Of a DNA stretch of 64,000 nt, positions 25,103 to 34,496 are shown in pieces. This DNA comes from Aeromicrobium massiliense JC14. Its GTDB lineage: Bacteria; Actinomycetota; Actinomycetes; Propionibacteriales; Nocardioidaceae. The stretch is from contig NZ_HE978637.1 in assembly GCF_000312105.1 (NCBI RefSeq), forward strand, positions 372,001 through 436,000. The letters run 5' to 3'. Every line of letters begins with the position of its first letter. The stretch's first letter is position 1. Position numbers and translations under genes: made by a program. The notes beneath the pieces were generated by a model. That model was not told the DNA's origin, made no database searches, and worked only from the letters and a program-made list of their open reading frames with translations.

Positions 25103-26551
25103 GTGCCCTCGCTCGACTCGATCGTCCGTCACCAGACCGCGCTCGGTCGCGAGGAGGTCGCGCTGCTGCACCGCCTCGTCGCGGACTGGCAGCTGCTGGC
25201 CGACCTGGCGTTCGGCGACCTCGTGCTGTGGGTGCTGGACGCCGAGGCGAAGGGCTACTGGGCCGCGGCGCAGATCCGTCCGACGACCGGCGCGACGACG
25301 CTGGCCGACGACGTGGTCGGCACGTTCGTCCCGGCCGTCCACGCCCCGGACCTGGTGCGCGCCGCCGCCAACCCGCACCTGAGCACCGAGGTCGACGAGG
25401 TCGAGGTCGACGGCGAGCCGGTGTCGGTGCGCTACGTCCCCGTGCGCCGGCGCAACCGCCTGGTCGCGCTCGTCGAGCACCGCTCCAGCGTCGGCGCGCT
25501 GCGCCGGCCCAGCCGGCTCGAGGACGCCTACCTCGAGGCGGCCCGGACGCTGGAGGCCATGCTGACCGCGGGCACGTTCCCGACCGAGTCCGACTCCGAG
25601 CTGGCCGGCAGCCTGCGCGTCGGCGACGGCATGGTGCGGCTCGATGCGCGCGGCACGGTCACCTACGCCAGTCCCAACGCGGTCTCGGCCTACCGCCGGC
25701 TCGGCGTCACCGGCGGCCTCGTCGGCACCGAGCTGGCCGCGTTGACCCAGGGCCTCGTCGGGCCACGGCGCACGGACTCCGCGCCGCTCACGATGCTCGG
25801 CGGGCGCACCCCGGACGAGGGCGAGGTCGAGGGCCCCGGAGCCACCCTGCTGGTGCGGGTCGTGCCGCTGTCCCGCGGCGGCGAGCACGACGGTGCGCTG
25901 GTGCTGCTGCGCGACGTCACCGAGCTGCGCGTGCGCGAGCGCGAGCTGCTGAGCAAAGACGCGACGATCCGCGAGATCCACCACCGGGTCAAGAACAACC
26001 TGCAGACGGTCGCGGCCCTGCTGCGGCTGCAGGCCCGCCGCATGGACTCGCCGCAGGCGCGCACGGCCCTGGTCGAGGCCGAGCAGCGCGTCGGCTCGAT
26101 CGCGCTCGTCCACGAGACGCTCAGCCAGTCCTTCGACGAGACGGTGGCCTTCGACGACGTCGCCGACCAGCTGCTGCGCTCGGTGCTGGAGGTGGCCACG
26201 GCCGACGGCCTGCAGGTGGAGGGGCACCGCATCGGCTCGTTCGGCCAGGTGTCGGCCGAGGTCGCGACGCCGCTGGCCCTGGTGCTGACCGAGATCGTGC
26301 AGAACGCCGGCGAGCACGCCTTCGCCGGACGGTCGTCGGGCCGGGTGACGGTCGCGGTGAACCGCATCCGCAACCGGCTGCGGCTGCGCGTCGGCGACGA
26401 CGGCGCCGGGCTGCCCGACGGGTTCGACCCGCGCTCCAGCCTGGGCCTGTCGATCGTCGCGACGCTGGTCGAGAGCGAGCTCGACGGCCGGCTGACCTTC
26501 GACTCGCGCCCGGGCGCCGGCACCACCGTCTCGATCGAGCTCACGCTCTAG
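25103..26551 (+). CDS. pdtaS: Sensor histidine kinase PdtaS
   Basis: 482 residues, cytosolic. A GAF-like domain (about 10-140) and a PAS-like domain (about 165-275) precede an HWE/HisKA_2-type kinase core with phospho-acceptor in REIHHRVKNNLQTV (His293/His294), N-box EIVQNAGEHAF, G1 GDDGAGLP and G2 SSLGLSIVATLVES. In mycobacteria PdtaS phosphorylates the ANTAR antiterminator PdtaR and responds to copper, NO and nutrient cues. Rv3220c is likewise paired with whiB1. TAGGCT at 25090-25095, seven bases before GTG 25103, fixes the start. pdtaR is not in the window. Confidence 0.93.
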   Translation: MPSLDSIVRHQTALGREEVALLHRLVADWQLLADLAFGDLVLWVLDAEAKGYWAAAQIRPTTGATTLADDVVGTFVPAVHAPDLVRAAANPHLSTEVDEVEVDGEPVSVRYVPVRRRNRLVALVEHRSSVGALRRPSRLEDAYLEAARTLEAMLTAGTFPTESDSELAGSLRVGDGMVRLDARGTVTYASPNAVSAYRRLGVTGGLVGTELAALTQGLVGPRRTDSAPLTMLGGRTPDEGEVEGPGATLLVRVVPLSRGGEHDGALVLLRDVTELRVRERELLSKDATIREIHHRVKNNLQTVAALLRLQARRMDSPQARTALVEAEQRVGSIALVHETLSQSFDETVAFDDVADQLLRSVLEVATADGLQVEGHRIGSFGQVSAEVATPLALVLTEIVQNAGEHAFAGRSSGRVTVAVNRIRNRLRLRVGDDGAGLPDGFDPRSSLGLSIVATLVESELDGRLTFDSRPGAGTTVSIELTL

Positions 26552-26594
26552 CGCGGCGCGTTCCGGGCTGCGGAACCCCGAGGACGCAGAAAGA

Positions 26595-26617
26595 CCCCGC
26601 ATCCGGTGGATGCGGGG
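26595..26617. terminator. Terminator between pdtaS and whiB1
   Basis: Arms CCCCGCATCC (26595-26604) and GGATGCGGGG (26608-26617) around GGT. Read on the minus strand it is followed by TCTTTCT, so it suits whiB1 best. Confidence 0.75.
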
Positions 26618-26632
26618 CCTGTCGACGGTCGT

Positions 26633-26884
26633 TCAGGCGGTGCGGATGCGCGCACGCGCGTTGCGACGCTTCAGCGCGCGACGCTCGTCCTCGCTCATGC
26701 CTCCCCAGACGCCGTGGTCCTGACCGGACTCGAGCGCCCAGGTCAGGCACCGCTCGCGGACGTCGCAGCGTCGGCACACCGTCTTGGCCTCCTCCGACTG
26801 GAGGATCGCCGGGCCGGTGTTGCCGATGGGGAAGAAGAGCTCAGGATCCTCGTCGAGGCAGGCAGACTTGTGCCTCCAGTCCAT
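26633..26884 (-). CDS. whiB1: WhiB1-type iron-sulfur transcriptional regulator
   Basis: 83 residues starting MDWRHKSACLDEDPELFFP. Four [4Fe-4S] ligands are at Cys9, Cys37, Cys40 and Cys46, the same numbers as in mycobacterial WhiB1. The GVWGG turn that contacts the primary sigma factor and the basic tail ERRALKRRNARARIR are intact. WhiB1 is essential in mycobacteria, senses NO and binds SigA region 4. ATG 26884 matches the family start; a longer frame upstream is ignored. The gene faces pdtaS, as in mycobacteria. Confidence 0.95.
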   Translation of the reverse strand: MDWRHKSACLDEDPELFFPIGNTGPAILQSEEAKTVCRRCDVRERCLTWALESGQDHGVWGGMSEDERRALKRRNARARIRTA

Positions 26885-27063
26885 GAGAAACTCACCCTTC
26901 GTGGTTCGTGGATTCCGCTGCCCCAGACCCGGGCCGTCGGCGCCGGGGAGCAGCACCAGTAATGTTCCCAACTTCGCGGGGGCGAAACAAGGGTTCACCA
27001 ACAATGCATCTGTCGGTTTCGTCACATGCTTGTAACATCAACCGACTGGCTAGGCTGGACCCC

Positions 27064-27423
27064 GTGATCCCGCTCGCCGCCGTCGTCGTCCTCGTCGAGG
27101 CCCTGGCCCTGCTCGGCTTCGCCGGGACCGAGGTCGTGGCCGAGCCGAGCCGGCCGATGACGTACGCGACCGCGGGTCTCCTCACGGCGTACGCGCTGGG
27201 CCAGGCCTGGGCCGCGCTGCTGCTGCTCAAGCACCGGATCGGTGCCCGCGGCCCGCTCGTCGTGACCCAGCTCATCCAGCTGGGACTGGCCTGGAACTCG
27301 CGCGACTCCGATCTCGAGTGGCTCAGCCCCGTGCTCGTGATCGCGGCGGTCGTGGCGCTCGTCGGGCTGCTGGCGCCGTCGACCACCCGTGCCCTCGTGG
27401 CCGCGGAGCGCGTGCCAGAATGA
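27064..27423 (+). CDS. Small integral membrane protein, unknown function
   Basis: 119 residues with about four hydrophobic helices (2-22, 36-56, 67-81, 88-106) and almost no charged loops (EVVAEPSRPM, HRIGARG, NSRDSDLEW). I do not recognise a named family. TAGGCT at 27051-27056, seven bases before GTG 27064, supports this start and leaderless expression. It is divergent from whiB1 across about 180 bases. The last 110 bases before the malic enzyme gene contain GAGACC-N5-GGTCTC at 27478-27494. Confidence 0.75.
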   Translation: MIPLAAVVVLVEALALLGFAGTEVVAEPSRPMTYATAGLLTAYALGQAWAALLLLKHRIGARGPLVVTQLIQLGLAWNSRDSDLEWLSPVLVIAAVVALVGLLAPSTTRALVAAERVPE

Positions 27424-27535
27424 AGGCCGGGGCCCACCTGACGCCCCGCACGCACGGCTGAACGCCCCGCTGACGTCGAGACCAGACCGGTCTCCGCAGC
27501 GAGCGGCATCCCCGTCCCCACTGCGAAAGAACGTC

Positions 27536-28735
27536 ATGGTCGCCCACGACATCGATGCCCCCACGTCCTCCTACGACCCCACCGATCCCGTCCACGCGCT
27601 GCACCTCGGCGGCAAGATGGAGATCACCTGCACCGTCCCGCTCGCCGGCAAGGACGACCTGTCCATGGCCTACACGCCGGGCGTCGCCCGGGTGTGCGAG
27701 ACGATCCACGCCGACCCCGAGGCGGCGCACGAGCTGACCTGGGTCTCCAACACCGTCGCCGTCGTCACCGACGGCACGGCCGTGCTGGGCCTGGGCGACA
27801 TCGGCCCGGCGGCGTCCATGCCGGTGATGGAGGGAAAGGCCGTGCTGTTCAAGCAGTTCGGCGGCGTCGACGGCATCCCGGTCGCGCTGGACACCACCGA
27901 CGTCGACGAGATCGTCGAGACCGTCGTCCGCCTCGCGCCGAGCTTCGGTGGCATCAACCTCGAGGACATCTCCGCCCCGCGCTGCTTCGAGATCGAGGCG
28001 CGGCTCAAGGAGCGGCTCGACATCCCGGTCTTCCACGACGACCAGCACGGCACCGCCGTCGTCACGCTCGCGGCGCTGATCAACGCGCTGCGGCTCACCG
28101 ACCGCGACCCCGAGCACACCCGGGTCGTCATCTCCGGCGCGGGCGCCGCGGGCGTCGCGATCACCAAGATCCTGCACCGGGTCGGCATGCGCCGGATCAG
28201 CGTCGTCGACCGTCGTGGCGTCATCCACCCCGGCCGCGAGGACCTCACCGACGTGAAGCGCTGGTTGGCCGAGGAGACCGCGGACTTCGCGCGTCCGGGC
28301 AGCGTCGCGGACGCCCTGGTCGGCGCGGACGTGTTCATCGGCGTCTCCGGCGGCACGGTGCCCGAGGAGGCCGTGGCGCGGATGGCCGACGACGCGATCG
28401 TGTTCGCGATGGCCAACCCGAACCCCGAGGTGCACCCGGACGTGGCGCACAGGTACGCGCGGGTCGTGGCCACCGGGCGCTCGGACTTCCCGAACCAGAT
28501 CAACAACGTGCTGGTCTTCCCCGGCATCTTCCGTGGCGCGCTCGACGTGCGGGCCACGGGCATCTCCGAGGAGATGAAGGTCGCGGCCGCGCGGGCGCTC
28601 GCCGACCTGGTGGGGGAGGATCTGAGCGAGACGTACGTGATCCCGTCGCCGTTCGACCCGCGGGTCGCCCCGGCGGTCGCGAAGGCGGTCACCGACACCG
28701 CCCGTCGCGAGGGTCTCGCGCGTCGCCCGTACTGA
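27536..28735 (+). CDS. NAD(P)-dependent malic enzyme, short form
   Basis: 399 residues, the length of short bacterial malic enzymes. It decarboxylates malate to pyruvate, linking the TCA cycle to gluconeogenesis and NADPH supply. Seen: DLSMAYTPGVARVC (catalytic Tyr), GKAVLFKQFGG (Lys), FHDDQHGTAVVTLAAL (metal-binding Asp pair), and a Rossmann loop VISGAGAAGVAITKIL. There is no fused phosphotransacetylase domain. ATG 27536 follows GCGAAAGAACGTC. Twenty bases later a reductase begins on the same strand. Confidence 0.93.
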   Translation: MVAHDIDAPTSSYDPTDPVHALHLGGKMEITCTVPLAGKDDLSMAYTPGVARVCETIHADPEAAHELTWVSNTVAVVTDGTAVLGLGDIGPAASMPVMEGKAVLFKQFGGVDGIPVALDTTDVDEIVETVVRLAPSFGGINLEDISAPRCFEIEARLKERLDIPVFHDDQHGTAVVTLAALINALRLTDRDPEHTRVVISGAGAAGVAITKILHRVGMRRISVVDRRGVIHPGREDLTDVKRWLAEETADFARPGSVADALVGADVFIGVSGGTVPEEAVARMADDAIVFAMANPNPEVHPDVAHRYARVVATGRSDFPNQINNVLVFPGIFRGALDVRATGISEEMKVAAARALADLVGEDLSETYVIPSPFDPRVAPAVAKAVTDTARREGLARRPY

Positions 28736-28755
28736 TCCCGACCGAGAGGACGCCC

Positions 28756-29724
28756 ATGCTCGCCGTCTACGCCCAGTCGTTCAGCACCGACGATCCACTG
28801 TCCGGGCTGGTGGTCGGGGACCGTCCGGAGCCCGAGGCGCCCGAGGGATGGGCGACGGTGACGGTCAAGGCGGCCTCGATCAACCACCACGACGTGTGGA
28901 GCCTGCGCGGGGTCGGCCTGCGCGAGGAGTCGCTGCCGATGATCCTGGGCTGCGACGCAGCCGGGCACGACGAGGACGGCAACGAGGTCGTCGTCCACTC
29001 GGTCATCAGCGACCCGTCGTGGCGCGGTGACGAGACGCTCGACCCGCGACGCTCGCTGCTGTCGGAGAAGCACCAGGGCACCTTCGCCGAGAAGGTCGTC
29101 GTGCCGCGCCGGAACCTGCTGCCCAAGCCGGCCGGCCTGTCGTTCGCCGAGGCCGCGTGCCTGCCCACCGCGTGGCTGACGGCCTACCGGATGCTGTTCA
29201 CCCAGTCCGGCCTGCAGCCGGGCGGCTCGGTGCTCGTGCAGGGTGCCGGCGGCGGCGTGGCGACGGCGCTCATCGTCCTGGCACGCGCGGCCGGCATGCG
29301 GGTGTACGCGACCAGCCGGGACGAGTCCAAGCGCCAGCGGGCGCTCGAGCTCGGCGCCCACGAGGTGCTCGAGTCCGGCGCCCGGCTGCCCGAGAAGGTC
29401 GACGCGGTCATGGAGACCGTCGGCGCCGCCACCTGGTCGCACTCGATCAAGTCGCTGCGTCCCGGCGGCACCGTGGTCATCAGCGGCGCGACGTCCGGCG
29501 ACGCGCCGTCCAAGGCCGAGCTGACCCGGATCTTCTTCCAGCAGATGCGCGTGCACGGCTCGACCATGGGCACGCGCGACGAGCTAGCCCGGCTGGTCGA
29601 GCTGTGCGACGTCAGCGGCGTGCGTCCGCTGATCGACCGCGAGATCCCCATGGAGGACGCGGCCGAGGGCCTCGCCGCCGTCGCCGCCGGCGACGTCTTC
29701 GGCAAGATCGTGCTGACCCGCTGA
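28756..29724 (+). CDS. MDR-family alcohol dehydrogenase/quinone reductase-like protein
   Basis: 322 residues. A GroES-like N-terminal domain (INHHDVWSLRGVGLREESLP, LGCDAAG) and a Rossmann domain (VLVQGAGGGVATALIVLARA) place it in the medium-chain dehydrogenase family. The structural zinc cysteines are absent, and NHHDVW with GCDAAG fits zinc-independent quinone-oxidoreductase types. ATG 28756 follows GAGAGGACGCCC, 20 bases after the malic enzyme stop, so co-transcription is likely. The substrate is unknown. Confidence 0.85.
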   Translation: MLAVYAQSFSTDDPLSGLVVGDRPEPEAPEGWATVTVKAASINHHDVWSLRGVGLREESLPMILGCDAAGHDEDGNEVVVHSVISDPSWRGDETLDPRRSLLSEKHQGTFAEKVVVPRRNLLPKPAGLSFAEAACLPTAWLTAYRMLFTQSGLQPGGSVLVQGAGGGVATALIVLARAAGMRVYATSRDESKRQRALELGAHEVLESGARLPEKVDAVMETVGAATWSHSIKSLRPGGTVVISGATSGDAPSKAELTRIFFQQMRVHGSTMGTRDELARLVELCDVSGVRPLIDREIPMEDAAEGLAAVAAGDVFGKIVLTR

Positions 29725-29728
29725 GCGG

Positions 29729-30454
29729 TCAGTCGTCGGCGAGGGTGTGCCGCAGGTAGCGCTGCGGGACCTCGAGGAAGGCGCGCCAGTGGTGGACGAG
29801 CCCGAGCTCGGCCCACGTCGTCTCGCGCAGGCCCCAGTCGCCGACCTCCAGGATGCGGGCGCCGGGCAGCGACGCGAGCACGGGGGAGTGGGTCGCGCAC
29901 AGCACCTGCCCGCCGGCCGCGACGACGTCGTGCAGCACGCGCATGAGCGTGAGGGTGGACGAGAACGACAGCGCGGCCTCGGGCTCGTCGAGGCAGTAGA
30001 AGCCGGGCGAGTCGAAGCGCCGCTCGAGCACGGCCAGGAACGACTCGCCGTGGCTCATGGCGTGGAAGTCGGGGTCGCCGCCCCCGCCGACGCCGTCGAG
30101 GTAGGTGTACCAGCCGTGCATCGTCTCGGCGCGCAGGAAGAACCCCCAGCGCCCGGCGCCGACGCCGCGCTGCAGCACCAGGCTGCGGTGCAGCGAGGAC
30201 TCGGTGCGGCGGGTCTCGTGCCGGCCGAACGCCGTGCCGCCCTCGGGGGAGAGCCCGTACGCCTGGGCCACCGCCTCGACGACGGTGGACTTGCCCGAGC
30301 CGTTCTCGCCGACCAGGAACGTGACCCCGTGCGGCAGCGTCAGGCCCTCGTCGAGCAGCTGGCGGACGGCCGGCACCTGTAGCGCCCACGGCTCGGGCGG
30401 ATCGGCCCGCGGGTCGGCAAAGACGCGCACGACGGGCGGCTGGTCCAGGTCCAC
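29729..30454 (-). CDS. AAA/ABC-like ATPase
   Basis: 241 residues. Walker A is LVGENGSGKSTVVEAVAQAY, a signature-like MSHGESFLAVLERRF follows, and Walker B is FYCLDEPEAALSFSS with an ensuing H-motif, LCATHSP. The plan matches compact SMC/OLD-like ATPases that stand alone in bacterial genomes. No nuclease or partner gene is adjacent, so a defence role is not supported. GTG 30454 is preceded at six bases by CAGACT, a near match to the leaderless pattern. Confidence 0.85.
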   Translation of the reverse strand: MDLDQPPVVRVFADPRADPPEPWALQVPAVRQLLDEGLTLPHGVTFLVGENGSGKSTVVEAVAQAYGLSPEGGTAFGRHETRRTESSLHRSLVLQRGVGAGRWGFFLRAETMHGWYTYLDGVGGGGDPDFHAMSHGESFLAVLERRFDSPGFYCLDEPEAALSFSSTLTLMRVLHDVVAAGGQVLCATHSPVLASLPGARILEVGDWGLRETTWAELGLVHHWRAFLEVPQRYLRHTLADD

Positions 30455-30509
30455 GGCGGCAGTCTGCCAGCCGGGGCCGACGAGCGCGGTCGATCACCCA
30501 GGGACGACG

Positions 30510-30541
30510 AGGGGCCCCGGACCGTGTGGTCCGGGGCCCCT
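30510..30541. terminator. Hairpin terminator downstream of the kgd unit
   Basis: Arms 30510-30523 (AGGGGCCCCGGACC) and 30528-30541 are perfect 14-bp complements around GTGT. It lies between the DUF6104-like stop and the ATPase start, both on the minus strand. Confidence 0.75.
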
Positions 30542-30551
30542 CCTCGTGCGG

Positions 30552-30728
30552 TCAGTCCTCGTCGTCGTCGAGCCGCGCCAGCCAGGTGGCCAGCCGCTCG
30601 ACCGGAACCTCGAAGTCGGGGTTCAGGTCGACGAACTCGCGCAGGTGCTCGGCGAGCCACGCGAAGGTGACCTCCTCGTCACCCCGGCGCGACTCCAGCT
30701 CCTCGATGCCTCGGTCGGTGAAGTACAC
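30552..30728 (-). CDS. DUF6104-like small protein, 58 residues
   Basis: The frame from GTG 30728 reads V-YFTDRGIEELESRRGDEEV, then TFAWLAEHLREFVDLNPDFE and VPVERLATWLARLDDDED. This matches the short actinobacterial DUF6104 proteins. It is acidic, helical and probably cytosolic. It starts 12 bases after the kgd stop and before a strong terminator, so it is the last gene of the kgd transcript. Constant linkage to kgd would suggest a role with the oxoglutarate complex, but none is established. Confidence 0.85.
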   Translation of the reverse strand: MYFTDRGIEELESRRGDEEVTFAWLAEHLREFVDLNPDFEVPVERLATWLARLDDDED

Positions 30729-30740
30729 GGCGTCCTCGGC

Positions 30741-33700
30741 TCAGGCGAAGGCCTGCTGCATGAGGCTCTTGTGCTCCTCGAGGTGGCGCGAGTGCTGGCC
30801 GACCGACGGTGCGGTCAGCGCGACCCGGGTGACCGGCTTGATCGGCTGGTCGAACGCCTCGCCGTAGTGCAGCGCGACGTGCGGCCACGGGCCCTGGTTC
30901 TCCGGCTCGTCCTGCACCCAGCGCACGTCGGACGCGTTCGGGAACGCGCCCACCGCGGCCTTGAGCTCCTCGACCGGGTTCGGGTACAGCTGCTCGACCC
31001 GGACGATCGCGGTGCGCGGGTTGTCGCCCTCGCGCTTGGTGCGCTCGGCGAACAGCTCCCAGGCGATCTTGCCCGAGCAGAGCAGGACCCGCTCGACCTT
31101 CTGCGCGTCCACCGTGGTGTCGGCGATGACCGGCTGGAACGTGCCGGAGGTGAAGTCCTCTGGCTGCGAGGCGGCCGCCTTGCTGCGCAGCATCGACTTG
31201 GGCGTGAACACGACCAGCGGCCGGTGCTCGGCGCCCAGGTTGTGCCGGCGCAGCAGGTGGAAGTACGACGCGGGCGTCGACGGCTGGGCGAGCGTCATGT
31301 GGTCGTCCGCGCACAGCGCCAGGAAGCGCTCGATGCGCGCCGACGAGTGGTCCGGGCCCTGGCCCTCGTAGCCGTGCGGCAGCAGCAGCACGACGCCGGA
31401 CTTCTGGCCCCACTTGGCCTCGCCGGCCGAGATGTACTCGTCGATGACCGACTGGGCGCCGTTGACGAAGTCGCCGAACTGCGCCTCCCAGACGGTCAGC
31501 GCCTCCGGACGCGCCACCGAGTAGCCGTACTCGAAGCCGAGCGCGGCGTACTCGCTGAGCAGCGAGTCGTAGATGTAGAACGGCGCCTGGTCGTCGGTGA
31601 GGTTGGACAGCGGGGTCCACTCGTCGCCGTTGGTGCGGTCGATCATCGTCGCGAAGCGCGAGGAGAACGTGCCGCGGCGGCTGTCCTGGCCGGCCAGGCG
31701 GACCGGACGGCCCTCCATGAGCAGCGAGCCGAGGGCGAGGATCTCGCCGGTGCCCCAGTCGATGCCGCCGGACGTGATGGACTGCGCGCGACGCTGCATC
31801 TGCGGCATTACCTTCGGGTGGACGGTGAAGCCGTCCGGCACGTTGGTGTGCGCGTCCGCGATCGCCTTGAGCGCCTCGGGCGAGATGGCGGTGACCAGCT
31901 CGCTCGCGACCGGCTTGACCGGGTAGTCCGGCGTGCGGCTGTAGTCGGGGTCCTCGTGCGAGGACGCCTCCTTCACCTCGGCGAAGTTGCGCTCGAGCTT
32001 GGCCTGGTAGTCCGCGAGCGCGGCCTCGGCCTCCTCCAGGGTGATGTCGCCACGACCGACCAGCGCCTCGGTGTAGAGCTTGCGGACCGACTTCTTGGCG
32101 TTGATCGTGTCGTACATCAGCGGCTGGGTGAAGCTCGGGTCGTCGCCCTCGTTGTGACCGCGACGGCGGTAGCAGACCATGTCGATGACGACGTCCTTGT
32201 GGAACGTCGCGCGGTACTCGTAGGCCAGCTGGGCCACGCGGATGCAGGCCTCGGGGTCGTCGCCGTTCACGTGGAAGACCGGCGCCTGGATCATGCGGGC
32301 CACGTCGGTGCTGTAGCGCGAGGAGCGCGACGACGAGGGGCTCGTCGTGAAGCCGACCTGGTTGTTGATGATCAGGTGGATCGTGCCGCCGGTGCGGTAG
32401 CCGCGCAGCTGGGACAGGTTCAGCGTCTCGGCCACGACGCCCTGGCCGGCGAAGGCCGCGTCGCCGTGCACGAGCAGCGGCAGGACGGGGTAGTCCTGGC
32501 CGCGGTTCAGCCGGTCCTGCTTGGCGCGGGTGATGCCCTCCAGGACCGGGTCGACGACCTCCAGGTGCGACGGGTTCGCGGCCACGGAGACCTTGATCCG
32601 GTCGCCCGTCGCGGCGGTGAACTCGCCCTCGACGCCCAGGTGGTACTTGACGTCGCCGGAGCCCTGGACGGTGCGCGGGTCGATGTTGCCCTCGAACTCG
32701 CGGAACACCTGGGCGGGGCTCTTGCCGGCGATGTTCACCAGGACGTTGAGGCGTCCGCGGTGGGCCATGCCGATGCAGACCTCCTCCAGGTGGTCGGCGG
32801 CGGCGGCCTCGCAGATCTCGTCCAGCAGCGGGATGGCGGTCTCGCCGCCCTCGAGGCTGAAGCGCTTCTGGCCGACGAACTTCGTCTGCAGGAACGTCTC
32901 GAACGCCTCGGCCTGGTTGAGCTTGTCGAGGATGCGCAGCTGCTCCTCGCGCGGCGGCTTGGTGTAGCCCGACTCCAGGCGCTCCTGGAACCAGCGACGC
33001 TCGCCCGGGTCCTCGATGTACATGTACTCGACGCCGATGGTGCGCGCGTAGGCGTCGCGCAGGACGCCCAGGATGTCGCGCAGCTTCATGTAGCGGCGCT
33101 CGCCGCCGAAGCTCGGGCCGGTCGGGAACTCGCGGTCCAGGTCCCACAGGGTCAGGCCGTGCGAGGCGGTGTCCAGGTCCGGGTGCGTCCGCTGGCGGTA
33201 CTCCAGCGGGTTGATGTCGGCCATGAGGTGGCCGCGCACGCGGAAGGCGTGGATGAGCTCGAGCACGCGGGCCTGGCGGTCGATGTCGTCGTCGTGACGG
33301 ACCGCGATGTCCTGCGCCCAGCGGATCGGCTCGTAGGGGATGCGCAGCGACTCGAAGATCTCGTCGTAGAAGCCGTCGGCCCCGAGCAGCAGCTGGTGGA
33401 TGACCTTGAGGAACTCGCCGGACTGCGCGCCCTGGATGACGCGGTGGTCGTAGGTCGAGGTGAGGGTCATCATCTTCGACACGGCCAGCTGCGTGATCGT
33501 GTGCTCGGACGCGCCCTCGAACTCGGCCGGGTACGTCATCGAGCCGACGCCGATGATGGCGCCCTGGCCGGCCATGAGCCGCGGCACCGAGTGGTTGGTG
33601 CCGATGCCGCCGGGGTTGGTCAGGCTGATCGTCGTGCCCTGGAAGTCGCTGACCTCCAGCTTGCCGTCGCGCGCCTTCTTGACCAGCGTCTCGTACGCCG

Positions 33701-34496
33701 CCCAGAACTGGGCGAACGTCATCGTCTCGGCGGCCTTGATCGAGGGCACCAGCAGCTGGCGGGTGCCGTCGGGCTTGGGGACGTCGATGGCCAGGCCGAA
33801 GTTGACGTGCTCGGGCTGGAGCTGGACCGGCTTGCCCTTCTCATCCGTGGCGTAGCCGGTGTTCATCTCGCGCATGCGGCTGGCGGCGCGCACGACGGCG
33901 TAGCCGATCAGGTGCGTGAAGGACACCTTGCCGCCACGGGCGCGGGCCAGGTGGTTGTTGATCACCGTGCGCTGGTCGAACAGCAGCTTGACCGGCACCG
34001 AGCGGACGCTCGTGGCGGTGGGGACGGTGAGGCTGTCGTCCATGTTCTTGGCGGTGCGGGCGGCGGCGCCGCGCATCGTGACGCGCTCCACCTCGCCCGG
34101 GCCGGTGGGCGCGGCGGCCGGCTTCGCGGGCGGCTTGGCCGCGCTCTTGGCGTTCGTGCCACCGGTCGTGCCGTTGGTGGTGGCGGTCGCCTTGGCCTTC
34201 GGCTGCTCGGGGGTCGGAGCCGAGGCGGGGGTCGCGGCCTTGGCCGGCGCGGCCGGCTTCGGCTCGGCCTTGGTGGCCGGGGCGGCGGGCGTGGCGGCCT
34301 TCGGCTGCTGGGGGGCGGCGCTGGGCGCGGTGCCGTTGGTCGGTGCGGGGTCCGGGGCACCTCCCTGGCCGTCCTTGAAGAACGTCACCCAGGTCTCGTC
34401 CACCGAGCTGGGGTCAGCCTGGTAGCGCTCGTACATCTCCTCGACGAGCCACTGGTTGGTTCCGAAGTCTGGGGTGCCTTGCGAGGACTCGGCCAC
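30741..34496 (-). CDS. kgd: Multifunctional 2-oxoglutarate decarboxylase/dehydrogenase (E2-E1 fusion)
   Basis: 1251 residues, like mycobacterial Kgd (SucA). In order: E1o N-terminal helix (about 10-42, TNQWLVEEMYERYQADPSSV); an Ala/Pro/Lys linker (about 45-135); the E2-type acyltransferase domain (about 140-370, with STYDHRVIQGAQSGEF holding His-x3-Asp-like residues); and the E1 thiamine-diphosphate part (about 400-1251, with VHGDAAFAGQGVVAETLNLS and IHLIINNQVGFTTSP). It lacks its own lipoyl domain and relies on the pyruvate dehydrogenase E2. GTG 34496 has GAGGCGATCGAGG upstream; a perfect TTGACA lies at 34551-34546. In actinobacteria it is inhibited by the FHA protein GarA/OdhI. Confidence 0.96.
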   Translation of the reverse strand: MAESSQGTPDFGTNQWLVEEMYERYQADPSSVDETWVTFFKDGQGGAPDPAPTNGTAPSAAPQQPKAATPAAPATKAEPKPAAPAKAATPASAPTPEQPKAKATATTNGTTGGTNAKSAAKPPAKPAAAPTGPGEVERVTMRGAAARTAKNMDDSLTVPTATSVRSVPVKLLFDQRTVINNHLARARGGKVSFTHLIGYAVVRAASRMREMNTGYATDEKGKPVQLQPEHVNFGLAIDVPKPDGTRQLLVPSIKAAETMTFAQFWAAYETLVKKARDGKLEVSDFQGTTISLTNPGGIGTNHSVPRLMAGQGAIIGVGSMTYPAEFEGASEHTITQLAVSKMMTLTSTYDHRVIQGAQSGEFLKVIHQLLLGADGFYDEIFESLRIPYEPIRWAQDIAVRHDDDIDRQARVLELIHAFRVRGHLMADINPLEYRQRTHPDLDTASHGLTLWDLDREFPTGPSFGGERRYMKLRDILGVLRDAYARTIGVEYMYIEDPGERRWFQERLESGYTKPPREEQLRILDKLNQAEAFETFLQTKFVGQKRFSLEGGETAIPLLDEICEAAAADHLEEVCIGMAHRGRLNVLVNIAGKSPAQVFREFEGNIDPRTVQGSGDVKYHLGVEGEFTAATGDRIKVSVAANPSHLEVVDPVLEGITRAKQDRLNRGQDYPVLPLLVHGDAAFAGQGVVAETLNLSQLRGYRTGGTIHLIINNQVGFTTSPSSSRSSRYSTDVARMIQAPVFHVNGDDPEACIRVAQLAYEYRATFHKDVVIDMVCYRRRGHNEGDDPSFTQPLMYDTINAKKSVRKLYTEALVGRGDITLEEAEAALADYQAKLERNFAEVKEASSHEDPDYSRTPDYPVKPVASELVTAISPEALKAIADAHTNVPDGFTVHPKVMPQMQRRAQSITSGGIDWGTGEILALGSLLMEGRPVRLAGQDSRRGTFSSRFATMIDRTNGDEWTPLSNLTDDQAPFYIYDSLLSEYAALGFEYGYSVARPEALTVWEAQFGDFVNGAQSVIDEYISAGEAKWGQKSGVVLLLPHGYEGQGPDHSSARIERFLALCADDHMTLAQPSTPASYFHLLRRHNLGAEHRPLVVFTPKSMLRSKAAASQPEDFTSGTFQPVIADTTVDAQKVERVLLCSGKIAWELFAERTKREGDNPRTAIVRVEQLYPNPVEELKAAVGAFPNASDVRWVQDEPENQGPWPHVALHYGEAFDQPIKPVTRVALTAPSVGQHSRHLEEHKSLMQQAFA

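Noticed and set aside
25103..26884. A PdtaR-type ANTAR partner next to pdtaS
   Set aside because: No ANTAR or receiver-ANTAR gene is nearby. The only stand-alone receiver (46657-47037) lacks an RNA-binding domain.
29729..30454. Stand-alone ATPase as part of a phage-defence system
   Set aside because: There is no adjacent nuclease, TOPRIM, methylase or toxin gene; neighbours are metabolic genes.
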